Positions 39,668-48,178 of a stretch of 64,000 bases of DNA are shown here, one piece after another. Under the pieces are notes generated by a model. The model was given only the letters and a program-made list of their open reading frames with translations. It made no database searches and was not told the DNA's origin. Source of the DNA: Mesorhizobium sp. CA8 (GTDB lineage Bacteria; Pseudomonadota; Alphaproteobacteria; Rhizobiales; Rhizobiaceae); the NCBI RefSeq assembly GCF_020164955.1, contig NZ_JAIUHG010000021.1, forward strand, positions 1 through 64,000. Reading direction: 5' to 3'. The stretch's first letter is position 1. Every line of letters begins with the position of its first letter. Made by a program: the position numbers and the translations under genes.

Positions 39668-40907
39668 GCCTGCTAAGGGTCCGCGCGCCGCCAAGCCAGC
39701 CTCAAAATGGCTCACCATCGTCGGCATCGGCGAGGACGGTGTAGCGGGTCTCGGCGACGAGGCCAAGCAGCGGATTGCCGAGGCCGAGATCGTCTTCGGC
39801 GGCAAGCGGCATCTCAGCCTTGTCGCGTCGCTGGCCAAGGGCGAAGCGCGCCCGTGGCCGACGCCCTTCGATGCCGAAATGCGCGACGTGCTGGCGATCG
39901 CGGGCAAAAAGGTCTGCGTGCTGGCGTCCGGCGACCCGTTTTTCCATGGTGTCGGCGCCACGCTGGCCCGCAAGGTCAAGCCGGAGCAAATGCTCGTCCT
40001 GCCGGCGCCCTCGTCTCTGTCGCTGGCCGCGTCCCGTCTCGGCTGGGCATTGCATGACGTGGAGACAATCTCGCTGCACGGCCATTCGATCGACCTGATC
40101 CGGCCTCTGCTCCATTCCGGCGCGCGTATCCTGGCGCTCACCTCCGACGCCGACGCGCCGGCGGCCATCGCCGCACTGCTCGACGAGCTCGGTTTCGGCC
40201 CTTCGCGACTGACGGTCCTCGAAGCACTCGGTGGGCAGGATGAGGCACGCCGCACCGCTCGCGCCGAAGCCTTCGATCTCGAAAACGTCAATCCGCTCAA
40301 CGTGCTGGCGATTGAAATTGAATCAACACCGGATGCCCGCGTCCTGCCTCTGACCGTCGGCCTTGCCGATCATCTGTTCGAGCATGACGGCCAGATCACC
40401 AAGCGCGAGATCCGCGCTATCACGCTGTCGGCACTGGCGCCGCGGCGCGGCGAATTGCTCTGGGATATCGGCGCCGGCTCGGGCTCGATCGGTATTGAAT
40501 GGATGCTGGCGCATTCCTCGCTGCGCGCCATCGCCATCGAGGCTAACGCAGAACGCGCCGCCCGCATCGCCCGCAACGCCGCGCATTGCGGCGTGCCCGG
40601 CCTCGTCGTGATCGAGGGCGCCGCGCCTAAGGCGCTGGCAAAATTGGAGACGCCCGATGCCATCTTCATCGGCGGCGGCGGCAGCGATGCCGGCGTGCTG
40701 GAGAAGGCAATCAAGGCGCTCCGTCCCGGCGGCCGGCTCGTCGCCAATGCGGTGACGCTGGAGATGGAGGCGCTGCTGCTCGACCAGCACAACAGACGCG
40801 GCGGCGACCTGACCCGCATCGCCCTGTCGCGCGCGGCGCCTGTCGGCTCGATGCAGGCGTGGCGACCGGCCATGCCGGTCACGCAGTGGAGCTGGGTCAA
40901 GCCATGA
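39666..40907 (+). CDS. cobL: Precorrin-6Y C5,15-methyltransferase (decarboxylating) CobL
   Basis: Bifunctional fusion (413 aa) of a CbiE-type methylase and a CbiT-type methylase/decarboxylase, acting at C5 and C15 and removing the C12 acetate carboxyl. N-terminal domain: LTIVGIGEDGVAGLGDEAKQRI (near residue 17), VLASGDPFFHGVGATL (near 85). C-terminal domain: TKREIRAITLSALAPRRGELLWDIGAGSGSIGIEWM (near 246-282), with the GAGSG SAM loop and later FIGGGGSDAG. ATG 39666 is chosen (MPAKGPRAAKP); the upstream frame lies over antisense cobK. Confidence 0.95.
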   Translation: MPAKGPRAAKPASKWLTIVGIGEDGVAGLGDEAKQRIAEAEIVFGGKRHLSLVASLAKGEARPWPTPFDAEMRDVLAIAGKKVCVLASGDPFFHGVGATLARKVKPEQMLVLPAPSSLSLAASRLGWALHDVETISLHGHSIDLIRPLLHSGARILALTSDADAPAAIAALLDELGFGPSRLTVLEALGGQDEARRTARAEAFDLENVNPLNVLAIEIESTPDARVLPLTVGLADHLFEHDGQITKREIRAITLSALAPRRGELLWDIGAGSGSIGIEWMLAHSSLRAIAIEANAERAARIARNAAHCGVPGLVVIEGAAPKALAKLETPDAIFIGGGGSDAGVLEKAIKALRPGGRLVANAVTLEMEALLLDQHNRRGGDLTRIALSRAAPVGSMQAWRPAMPVTQWSWVKP

Positions 40908-41290
40908 TGGTCGCAGGTATCGGCAGCCGCAAAGGTGTGACGGCGGGCGACGTTCGCGCCGCGATCGAGACCGCGCTTGAGGCGCATGGGCTTACGATGA
41001 CGGCGCTTTCTGCATTGGCGACGGGTGAAATCAAGCGCGATGAGCCGGCGATCTTCCTTGCCGCCCGAGACCTCGACCTCCCCGTGCTCGTCATCTCCGA
41101 CGCCGCACTGCAATCCGTCTCGTCCGGCACAGTCAGTCGCTCCGACGCGTCGCAGGCCGAGGCCGGCACGCCTTCGGTTTCGGAAGCCTCGGCCCTGGCC
41201 GCGGCCGGAAAAGGTGCGAAACTGTTTGGACCGCGCATCGTGCTCGGTCCGGTCACCTGCGCCATCGCCATCAGCGGAGATGCGCCATGA
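40904..41290 (+). CDS. cobE: CobE / CbiG C-terminal-domain cobalamin biosynthesis protein
   Basis: A 128-residue protein matching the CobE_CbiG_C family: VAGIGSRKGVTAGDVRAAIE at the N-terminus, LATGEIKRDEPAIFLAARDLDLPV (near residue 38), and the substrate-contact stretch SVSSGTVSRSDASQAEAGTPSVSEASALAAAG (near 70-100). In anaerobic CbiG this fold opens the ring A delta-lactone; the role of stand-alone CobE in the aerobic route is not settled. ATG 40904 overlaps the cobL stop, and the stop overlaps cobM. Confidence 0.9.
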   Translation: MMVAGIGSRKGVTAGDVRAAIETALEAHGLTMTALSALATGEIKRDEPAIFLAARDLDLPVLVISDAALQSVSSGTVSRSDASQAEAGTPSVSEASALAAAGKGAKLFGPRIVLGPVTCAIAISGDAP

Positions 41291-42051
41291 CGGTCCATTT
41301 CATCGGCGCCGGTCCAGGTGCGGCCGATCTCATCACGCTGCGCGGCGCCCGGCTCCTGGCCAGTTGCCCGGTCTGCCTCTATGCCGGCTCGATCGTGGCT
41401 CCGGAGCTGCTCGAACATTGCGCGCCCGGCACCAGATTGATCGACACCGCACCGATGTCGCTTGACGAGATCGAGGCCGAATATGTCGCCGCGCACAAGG
41501 CCGGGCACGACGTCTCGCGCGTGCATTCCGGCGACCTTTCGGTGTGGAGCGCGGTGGCCGAACAGATCAGGCGGCTGGAAAAGCACGGCATCCCCTACAC
41601 ATTGACACCTGGCGTTCCCTCCTTCGCGGCGGCAGCGGCCGCACTTCGCCGCGAGCTCACCATTCCGGAACTCGCGCAAAGCCTGGTGCTGACCCGTGTC
41701 TCCGGCCGCGCCTCGAAAATGCCGCCGGGCGAGACGCTGGCCGGCTTCGGCCGCACCGGCGCCACGCTTGCCATCCATCTCGCAATCCATGCCATCGACC
41801 GCATCGTCGCGGATCTGACGCCGCTTTACGGCGCCGAGTGTCCGGTCGCGGTCGTCTTCCGCGCCTCCTGGCCGGACGAGCGCATCGTGACCGGCACGCT
41901 GGGCACCATCGAAGCACAGCTGGCGGAAGACCCGATGGAGCGCACGGCGATCATCTTCGTCGGCAGCGCGCTCACAGCGCAGGATTTCGGCGAAAGCTCA
42001 TTGTACGACGCACACTACCAGCGGCGTTTTCGCGGACGGGACGGATTGTGA
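41287..42051 (+). CDS. cobM: Precorrin-4 C11-methyltransferase CobM
   Basis: SAM methylase (254 aa) that makes precorrin-5. VHFIGAGPGAADLITLRGARLL (residues 3-24), CLYAGSIVAPELL (near 36), VHSGDLSVWSAVAEQIRRLE (near 78) and TPGVPSFAAAAAALRREL (near 100) are typical of the CobM/CbiF branch, and the final helix region SSLYDAHYQRRFR is also conserved. It overlaps both neighbours by 4 nt. Confidence 0.96.
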   Translation: MTVHFIGAGPGAADLITLRGARLLASCPVCLYAGSIVAPELLEHCAPGTRLIDTAPMSLDEIEAEYVAAHKAGHDVSRVHSGDLSVWSAVAEQIRRLEKHGIPYTLTPGVPSFAAAAAALRRELTIPELAQSLVLTRVSGRASKMPPGETLAGFGRTGATLAIHLAIHAIDRIVADLTPLYGAECPVAVVFRASWPDERIVTGTLGTIEAQLAEDPMERTAIIFVGSALTAQDFGESSLYDAHYQRRFRGRDGL

Positions 42052-42863
42052 ACGGCAGCGCCAATACGAACGGACGGGCAAATGTGGAGCAGGCGCTGGC
42101 GCGGCTGAACTTCAAACCGCGCGAACTGGAGCCTGGTCATGTCTGGCTGGCCGGCGCCGGTCCCGGGAACCCCGGCTGCCTGACCCTGGAAGTGCTGGCG
42201 GCACTCGGGCAATGCGATGCGCTGGTCTATGACGCGCTGGTCTCGCCCGACGTCGTGGCTGTCGCTCAGAGTGCAGAGCTTTTCTACGCCGGAAAACGCG
42301 GCGGCCAGCCCTCGATGAAGCAGGCCGACATCAACGCCCTTCTCGTGCGGCTGGCGCGCGAAGGTCGCCGTGTCGTGCGCCTGAAGGGCGGCGACCCCTA
42401 TATTTTCGGACGCGGTGGCGAAGAGGCTCTGGCGCTCGCCGGCGAAGAAATTCCGTTCCGGGTGCTCTCCGGCCTGACCTCGGGCCTCAGCGCGCTGGCC
42501 GCCACCGGCATTCCCGCCACCATGCGCGGCATCAACAAGGCGGTCATCCTCGCCACCGGCCATGCAGCAGGCACCGAGGACGACATCGACTGGGCCGCGA
42601 TCGCCCGCACCGGACAGCCGGTCGTCGTCTATATGGGCATGGCCAATTTGCCGGCGATCGCGGCAAAGCTGCTCAAGGGCGGCCTCGCGCCTTCGACCCC
42701 GGCCGCCGTGATCGTCGCGGCGACCACGCCGCAGGAGCGCATCGTCGTCGCCACGCTCGCCACCATCGCTGACGAGGCCGCGGCCGCCGGGCTCGCTTCG
42801 CCGGCGCTGATCGTGGTCGGCGGCATCGTCGCCATGCGCGCGGCATTGGCTGGCGGCGCATGA
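42048..42863 (+). CDS. cobA: Uroporphyrinogen-III C-methyltransferase CobA
   Basis: Makes precorrin-2 by methylating C2 and C7, the entry step to B12 (and siroheme). The 271-residue product is the stand-alone methylase without CysG-type dehydrogenase domains. Motifs: VWLAGAGPGNPGCLTLEVLAAL (near residue 28), DALVYDALVSPDV, GKRGGQPSMKQADIN (near 80), VVRLKGGDPYIFGRGGEEALAL (near 103) and SGLTSGLSALAATGIPAT (near 137). GTG 42048 overlaps the cobM stop. An N-terminal extension of about 25 residues precedes the core. Confidence 0.96.
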   Translation: MNGSANTNGRANVEQALARLNFKPRELEPGHVWLAGAGPGNPGCLTLEVLAALGQCDALVYDALVSPDVVAVAQSAELFYAGKRGGQPSMKQADINALLVRLAREGRRVVRLKGGDPYIFGRGGEEALALAGEEIPFRVLSGLTSGLSALAATGIPATMRGINKAVILATGHAAGTEDDIDWAAIARTGQPVVVYMGMANLPAIAAKLLKGGLAPSTPAAVIVAATTPQERIVVATLATIADEAAAAGLASPALIVVGGIVAMRAALAGGA

Positions 42864-44176
42864 CGGCGCGCGCGATCATCATCGGCGCGCCGCGCTCCGG
42901 CTCGGGCAAGACCAGCGTCACCATAGGCCTGTTGCGCGCGCTTGCCAGGCGCGGCCTGAAAGTGCGCGGCGCAAAGTCCGGACCGGACTATATCGACCCG
43001 GGCTTCCACGCCGCCGCGACCGGACTCTCGGGCGTCAACCTCGACAGCTGGGCGATGTCGCCTTCCCTGCTCAACGCGCTGGCCGCGGAGGCTGCGGACG
43101 ACGCCGAATACATTATCCTTGAAAGCGCGATGGGCCTGTTCGACGGCATCCCCGCCCCGCAAGGCCGCTCAGGCTCGGCCGCCGATCTGGCGCGGCTCTA
43201 TGGCCTCCCGGTGCTTCTGGTGCTCGACGTTTCCGGCCAGTCGACCACGGCGGCAGCGGTGGCCAAGGGTTTCGCGACCTACGATCCGGATGTCTGTATG
43301 GCCGGCGTCGTGCTCAACCGGCTCGGCAGCGAACGCCATCGCCGCCTGTCCGGCGATGCCATCGAGGCGATCGGCCTGCCCGTGGTCGGCGCTATCCTGC
43401 GCGATCCGACGCTCAACCTGCCGGAACGGCATCTCGGCCTTGTCCAGGCGGGCGAGTACGAGAACCTGATGGCGCATCTCGACCGGCTGGCGGACATGGT
43501 CGAGAAGTCGCTCGACATCGACGCCATCCTGGCGCTGGCATCCCCGCTGGAACCGGCGGCTGGCGACTTCGGCGATGCCTTGCGGCCGCCCGGGCAGCGC
43601 ATCGCGCTGGCCGAGGACGCGGCCTTCACCTTCCTCTATCCGCATGTCGCCACGCATTGGCGCAAAGCCGGCGCCGAGATCCTGCCCTTCTCGCCGCTCG
43701 CCGACGAGGCGCCCGCGCAGGACTGCGACGTCTGCTGGCTGCCCGGCGGCTATCCCGAACTGCATGCCGGCAAGCTGGCGGCCGCGACGAACTTCCAGAC
43801 CGGAATGGCGCGGTTTGCGGCGACGAAGCCGGTTCACGGCGAGTGCGGCGGCTTCATGGTGCTGGGCGAAATGCTGGAAGACGCGGACGGCGAGAGCCAT
43901 AAGATGCTCGGCCTGCTAGGCCATTCGACCAGCTTTGCCAGACGCAAGATGAATCTCGGCTACCGCGAGGCGCGGCTGCGTGCCGCCTGCCCGTTGGGAC
44001 CGGAGGGCACGTTGATCCGGGGGCACGAATTCCACTATGCGCAGATGACTGGCACCGGCAACGACGACCCCTTGGCCGACCTTGCCGATGGCCAGGGCAA
44101 CCCGCTCGGCGCCTCCGGCTACCGGCGCGGTCATGTCAGCGGCACCTTCTTCCATGCAATTGCGAGGGGCGCATGA
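42860..44176 (+). CDS. cobB: Hydrogenobyrinic acid a,c-diamide synthase CobB
   Basis: Glutamine-dependent ATP amidase (438 aa) that amidates the a and c side chains before cobalt insertion. The dethiobiotin-synthetase-like N-terminal domain has the P-loop GAPRSGSGKTSVTIGLLRAL (residues 8-27) and GAKSGPDYIDPGFH; the C-terminal class I amidotransferase domain has CWLPGGYPELHA (near residue 293) and the nucleophile in HGECGGFMVLGE (near 325), with the trailing GYREARL and HEFHYAQM motifs. It overlaps cobA and cobV by 4 nt. Confidence 0.95.
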   Translation: MTARAIIIGAPRSGSGKTSVTIGLLRALARRGLKVRGAKSGPDYIDPGFHAAATGLSGVNLDSWAMSPSLLNALAAEAADDAEYIILESAMGLFDGIPAPQGRSGSAADLARLYGLPVLLVLDVSGQSTTAAAVAKGFATYDPDVCMAGVVLNRLGSERHRRLSGDAIEAIGLPVVGAILRDPTLNLPERHLGLVQAGEYENLMAHLDRLADMVEKSLDIDAILALASPLEPAAGDFGDALRPPGQRIALAEDAAFTFLYPHVATHWRKAGAEILPFSPLADEAPAQDCDVCWLPGGYPELHAGKLAAATNFQTGMARFAATKPVHGECGGFMVLGEMLEDADGESHKMLGLLGHSTSFARRKMNLGYREARLRAACPLGPEGTLIRGHEFHYAQMTGTGNDDPLADLADGQGNPLGASGYRRGHVSGTFFHAIARGA

Positions 44177-44940
44177 GCGGTCCTTCCGCACCCCGGCAAG
44201 TGCTTGACGATATCGGCCTCAGCCTTGTCTTTTTCACCCGGCTGAGATTGCCCTCGAGCGATTTCGGCGGCCGCAGCCTGGCGGATGCGATCTGGGCGGC
44301 GCCCTTCGCCGGTCTCGCGGTGGCGATCATCGGCGCGCTCGTCTATGCGATCGCCGCCGTCTTCGGCCTCGCCACTGCACCGGCCGCGGCGCTCACGCTC
44401 GCCGCGACGATGCTCGTTACAGGCTGCCTGCACGAGGACGGGCTTTCCGATATCGCCGATGGCTTTTGGGGCGGCAGGACGCGCGACAGGAAACTGGAGA
44501 TCATGCGCGACAGCCGCATCGGCGCCTATGGCGCCGCAGCGCTTGGGCTTTCGCTGCTCATCCGCTGGAGCGCCCTGTCCGAACTCGCCGGTCCGGGCCA
44601 CGTGTTCCTGGCGCTGCTCGCCGCGCATGCCGGCTCGCGCGGCCTGTTCGGCGCCTTCATGCATCTTCTGCCGCCGGCCCGCAGCGACGGCCTGTCGGCG
44701 GGCGCCGGCACCGTCACCACCGAGACCGCCATCATCGGCGCCGCGATCGGCGCGGTGGCGCTGCTGGCGCTCGGCCTTGGCGGCGCGATCGCGGCGCTCA
44801 TTCTGCTCGCCCTGGTCTTTATGGCGTTCCGCGCGCTTTGCCTAAGCCAGATCGGCGGCCAGACCGGCGACACGATCGGCGCGCTGCAGCAGCTCGGCGA
44901 GATCGCCGTGCTGCTCGTCGCTTCCATTTGCCTTTCCTGA
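44173..44940 (+). CDS. cobV: Adenosylcobinamide-GDP ribazoletransferase (cobalamin synthase)
   Basis: Inner-membrane enzyme (255 aa) joining adenosylcobinamide-GDP to alpha-ribazole, the last assembly step (CobS in the Salmonella naming). FFTRLRLP near residue 20, the acidic catalytic motif TGCLHEDGLSDIADGFWGG (near 80-98), RDRKLEIMRDSRIGAYGA (near 101) and several membrane spans are diagnostic. It overlaps cobB by 4 nt, and cobT follows 25 nt after. Confidence 0.95.
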   Translation: MSGPSAPRQVLDDIGLSLVFFTRLRLPSSDFGGRSLADAIWAAPFAGLAVAIIGALVYAIAAVFGLATAPAAALTLAATMLVTGCLHEDGLSDIADGFWGGRTRDRKLEIMRDSRIGAYGAAALGLSLLIRWSALSELAGPGHVFLALLAAHAGSRGLFGAFMHLLPPARSDGLSAGAGTVTTETAIIGAAIGAVALLALGLGGAIAALILLALVFMAFRALCLSQIGGQTGDTIGALQQLGEIAVLLVASICLS

Positions 44941-44965
44941 TTCACTTTCGGAGACCTTGCCCCCT

Positions 44966-45991
44966 ATGTCCCCCCAATCAACCTCCTTCAGATCCCTTGA
45001 TGAACTGCGTGCCGCCTGCCTCGACCTCCCGTCCGGCAGCGATGCGGCCGCCAGCGCCGTCGCGAGGCGCCAGGACACGCTGACCAAGCCGCAGGGCAGT
45101 CTCGGCCGGCTGGAAGCGATCGCCGCCTGGCTCGGCCGCTGGCAGGCCCGCGACATGCCGAAGCTCGACCATGTGAAGGTCGTCGTCTTCGCCGGCAATC
45201 ACGGCGTCACCGCGCAGGGCGTGTCGGCCTATCCTTCGGAAGTCACGGTACAGATGGTGGCGAATTTCGCCGGCGGCGGCGCGGCCATCAACCAGCTTGC
45301 CCGCATTGCCGGCGCCAAGCTCGACGTCATCCCGCTCGACCTCGACCATCCGACCGGCGATTTCACGCAAGTGCCGGCGATGGACGAAAAGGCGTTCCTC
45401 GCCGCCGTCTCGGCCGGCTACGACACGGTAACCAAGGATCTCGACCTCGTCTGCTTCGGCGAGATGGGCATCGGCAACACCACGCCGGCGGCGGCGATCT
45501 CGACGGCGCTTTTCGGCGGCGGCGCGGAAAAATGGACCGGCCGCGGCACCGGCGTCGACGATGCCGGGCTGCTGCGCAAGGTCGTGGCCATCGAGGCCGG
45601 CCTCAAGCGCCATGCCGATGCGCTCTCCGACCCGCTGAAGATCGCTGCCGCCCTTGGCGGGCGCGAGCTGGCAGCAATCCTCGGCGCCACACTCGCCGCG
45701 CGCAAGAATAACGTGCCGGTGCTGCTTGACGGCTTCGTCTGCACCGCAGCCGCAGCACCTCTGGCGAGGCTGCATCCGACCGGGCTGGCCCACACCATCG
45801 CCGCCCATGTCTCGGCCGAAGCCGGCCACCGCCGCCTGCTCGAGGCGCTCGGCCTGCCGCCGCTGCTCGATCTCGGCATGCGGCTCGGCGAAGGCTCCGG
45901 CGCCTGCCTTGCCGTCAACATCGTTCGTTCGGCGCTGGAATGTCATTCGAAGATGGCGAGCTTCGCCGAGGCGGGCGTATCGGAGAAGTAA
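44966..45991 (+). CDS. cobT: Nicotinate-nucleotide--dimethylbenzimidazole phosphoribosyltransferase
   Basis: Makes alpha-ribazole-5'-phosphate for the lower loop (CobU in Pseudomonas naming; not the chelatase CobT). The 341-residue product has RRQDTLTKPQGSLGRLEAIAAWL (near residue 32), VVFAGNHGVTAQGVSAYPSEVTVQMV (near 72-97), CFGEMGIGNTTPAAAI (near 165) and the C-terminal LDLGMRLGEGSGACLAVNIVRSALECH with the catalytic Glu region. ATG 44966 is preferred; an in-frame TTG at 44957 lies closer to GGAG (44950-44953). Part of its 3' end (45856-45991) is repeated at 46757-46889. Confidence 0.94.
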   Translation: MSPQSTSFRSLDELRAACLDLPSGSDAAASAVARRQDTLTKPQGSLGRLEAIAAWLGRWQARDMPKLDHVKVVVFAGNHGVTAQGVSAYPSEVTVQMVANFAGGGAAINQLARIAGAKLDVIPLDLDHPTGDFTQVPAMDEKAFLAAVSAGYDTVTKDLDLVCFGEMGIGNTTPAAAISTALFGGGAEKWTGRGTGVDDAGLLRKVVAIEAGLKRHADALSDPLKIAAALGGRELAAILGATLAARKNNVPVLLDGFVCTAAAAPLARLHPTGLAHTIAAHVSAEAGHRRLLEALGLPPLLDLGMRLGEGSGACLAVNIVRSALECHSKMASFAEAGVSEK

Positions 45992-46015
45992 ACTGGCCTG
46001 ACACCGAGGGCGCTG

Positions 46016-46756
46016 ATGAACGAACCCTCACAAATTTTTGGTGACCCCAAACAAGGGCTTCGTGACTGTCTTGCTCGGATAATCCGAGATTTCGACAGCA
46101 AACGCGGAGCCTTTGCCGCGCTGAAATACAACTCGCCGTGGATATTAGCCACCGAGGATTGGGCAGAACGCTCGGGCCATACGATCGAAGAAATTCGTGA
46201 GGTTGTTTCTCAGTGGCGGATCTCACGTTGCTCGGGCGAGCCGATGGATTCGAAAATCGTCGAGATTTTCGAAGATTTTCACGGTGCTGCGGAGGAATGG
46301 AGAGCCGAGACAGGCTACATCGACCCACCCCTCGCTTTTGATCCTGAAAAATCAAGATTTCCGAACCGTAAGGAGCTGAAGGCTCATACGCTTAACAGAT
46401 GGAGTTCTCTGGGGTTAGCGGGGCAATGGCACGACTACGATGCCAGGGACCTTACTTTTGGGGGAGCTTTTGAAGACAGGTTTGGCCACCGGGTAGCAGT
46501 TAGCATGACCTTCAAGCTTGGATACGGCGGCCCAATAAGGCAGTTTTTCCAATTTCCTTACTATTCGAGCGGCGAACCGCGCTCACTTGATCTCTTCACG
46601 CTTTCGGGTTGGGTCGCACGTGACGCGCTCCGGCTACCACAAGCCCCCGAACTCGAATGGATCGTCGGCAAAAGCAAGACGAACTTCGATGCCGTTGACG
46701 GTGTCCTGGCCATAACGCGGGCGATTCTCACCTATCTCCGGCCAACCATCCAATAG
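46016..46756 (+). CDS. Hypothetical protein inserted next to cobT
   Basis: A 246-residue soluble protein I do not recognise. The N-terminal third is acidic-helical (MNEPSQIFGDPKQGLRDCLA, later HTIEEIREVVSQWRISRC), the middle has many aromatic and charged residues (DPEKSRFPNRKELKAHTLNRW), and the C-terminal part contains YGGPIRQFFQFPYYSSGEPRS and ends LTYLRPTIQ. There is no signal peptide, membrane span or clear catalytic motif. Codon use is less GC-biased than in the cob genes. It starts 24 nt after cobT and is followed at once by a decayed copy of the cobT 3' end, so it looks like cargo of an insertion that duplicated that end. Confidence 0.6.
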   Translation: MNEPSQIFGDPKQGLRDCLARIIRDFDSKRGAFAALKYNSPWILATEDWAERSGHTIEEIREVVSQWRISRCSGEPMDSKIVEIFEDFHGAAEEWRAETGYIDPPLAFDPEKSRFPNRKELKAHTLNRWSSLGLAGQWHDYDARDLTFGGAFEDRFGHRVAVSMTFKLGYGGPIRQFFQFPYYSSGEPRSLDLFTLSGWVARDALRLPQAPELEWIVGKSKTNFDAVDGVLAITRAILTYLRPTIQ

Positions 46757-46889
46757 GCCGCCGCTGCCTCGATCTCGGCACGCGACTCAGCGAAGGCTCC
46801 GGCGCCTGCCTTGCCGTGAACATCGTGCGCTCGGAGCTGGAATGCCATGGAGATGGCGAACTTCTCCGGGGCCGGTGTTTCGGAGAAGG
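46757..46889 (+). pseudogene. Degraded duplicate of the cobT 3' end
   Basis: This stretch aligns with 45856-45991, the last 45 codons of cobT: both contain CTCGGC(G)GAAGGCTCCGGCG-like sequence followed by CCTGCCTTGCCGT and GAACATCGT or CAACATCGT. Read in the cobT frame it gives LDLGTRLSEGSGACLAVNI, then VRSELECH; after that a 2-nt deletion shifts the frame, so the rest (MANFSGAGVSEK) is in another frame. Many substitutions separate the copies. It has no start codon and is not expected to be expressed as a protein. Confidence 0.85.
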
Positions 46890-47073
46890 TATCTCCTGCA
46901 GAATGACGCCGGCCGCTGCGAATCACCTCCCCGCCTCGGTTCTATTGGGACGAAACCTGATCCTGATCACTACGTTTTCGGTAGCGTCATCAAGGATCAT
47001 CGCCATGGGCGGCGCTTCAGCCAAGTCGTCGTCACATCGTGATGGTCAACGTGGCTTGTGGAGACCGCCCTGC

Positions 47074-47751
47074 TCACCTAAGCGTCCGGGGGCGGCCCTC
47101 AATGGGCTCCAGTTGATTGGGCCTGTTGAAAAGGTCCATGCGTTCCAGCGGCCCATGAAAGTGTATCTTGGCAACAAAGTCAGGATACGCTGCCTTCACA
47201 TCCGCCGCGCTCACTTCAGCCCTCGCAAATCTGATAAGTAAGTCTGCTGCGTCTTTGCCAATGAAATTAGCTTTTTTATTTATATCTTGCTCTATCTCGG
47301 CCATCGCCTCATCGCTAGAAATCAGGTATTCATTCATTTTTCTGTGTAATACTGCAAATCGTCCTAGAAGATACTGGAACAAAGCCACAATTCCCCCAAG
47401 AGAAATAATTGAAATAGAAGTTACAGTCCTCTGAGCAAAAGATATAGATTCTTTATCCGGTAAGTTAAACGAAAACCCTATCAAAAATACAGACAGCATC
47501 GCTGCATATATACCACATCTTACCATAACAAATCCAAAATAATTTATCCTTGCTTGATAGTATGGAGTTGCACCAAGGTATCTTGCTTCACTTATCCACG
47601 CAGCCCTGGAAAATAAACTTTTAAAAGTTCTCTTTTTACTCCAAATCATACCTGATATCTTTGGCGTCAGAATATTAGCTACAACCGCCAAAACGAAACC
47701 TATCGCCAGCGTTGTTATTGGATTTGCCAGCCAATGCAAAATCATGTCCAC
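47074..47751 (-). CDS. AT-rich orphan membrane protein
   Basis: An unrecognised membrane protein. From GTG 47751 (with GGGGAG 9 nt upstream) it has 225 residues; the frame extends to TTG 47829 (251 aa). Three hydrophobic spans are visible: NPITTLAIGFVLAVVANIL (first), FGFVMVRCGIYAAMLSVFLI (second) and SISIISLGGIVALFQYLL (third). A charged C-terminal domain of about 90 residues follows (EYLISSDEAMAEIEQDINKK, then ARAEVSAADVKAAYPDF). Base composition is far lower in GC than the surroundings, with codons such as ATA, AAT and TTA common, which marks recent acquisition. It stands alone between the cobT duplicate and tRNA-Lys. I assign no function. Confidence 0.65.
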   Translation of the reverse strand: MDMILHWLANPITTLAIGFVLAVVANILTPKISGMIWSKKRTFKSLFSRAAWISEARYLGATPYYQARINYFGFVMVRCGIYAAMLSVFLIGFSFNLPDKESISFAQRTVTSISIISLGGIVALFQYLLGRFAVLHRKMNEYLISSDEAMAEIEQDINKKANFIGKDAADLLIRFARAEVSAADVKAAYPDFVAKIHFHGPLERMDLFNRPNQLEPIEGRPRTLR

Positions 47752-47996
47752 TGGTGTCCGCTCCCCGGTTTGCCTGCTATCCCAATCAATTTTATCATCA
47801 TGTGCAATCTCTACAACCTCACCAGCCAAGACGCAGTCCGCGAGTGGGCGCGCGCGTCGCTGTGAGTGGGTTTTGCGAGACTGCTTGGTCCTGCCTGCGC
47901 TTCGGAGCCAGCGGAGATCGCCAAGTCAAGCCTGTGACGTAAGCGGAAAACGTCGCCAGCCAACCAGCGGAAATCTTCTTAAGCGGTTGAAAGATT

Positions 47997-48072
<76 letters not shown>

Positions 48073-48178
48073 ACACCGCCGGGAAAACCAGCGTCGGCGG
48101 CGCATATAGCCGCCGCTTTCGGTGATGTCTAGGCCCTGCCGGATCATTTCCCGACAAATCGCTGAATTACCGCAGGTG

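Noticed and set aside
46816..47241. 141-codon plus-strand frame after the orphan gene
   Set aside because: It runs through the decayed cobT tail and then antisense to the membrane orphan; there is no coherent protein feature.
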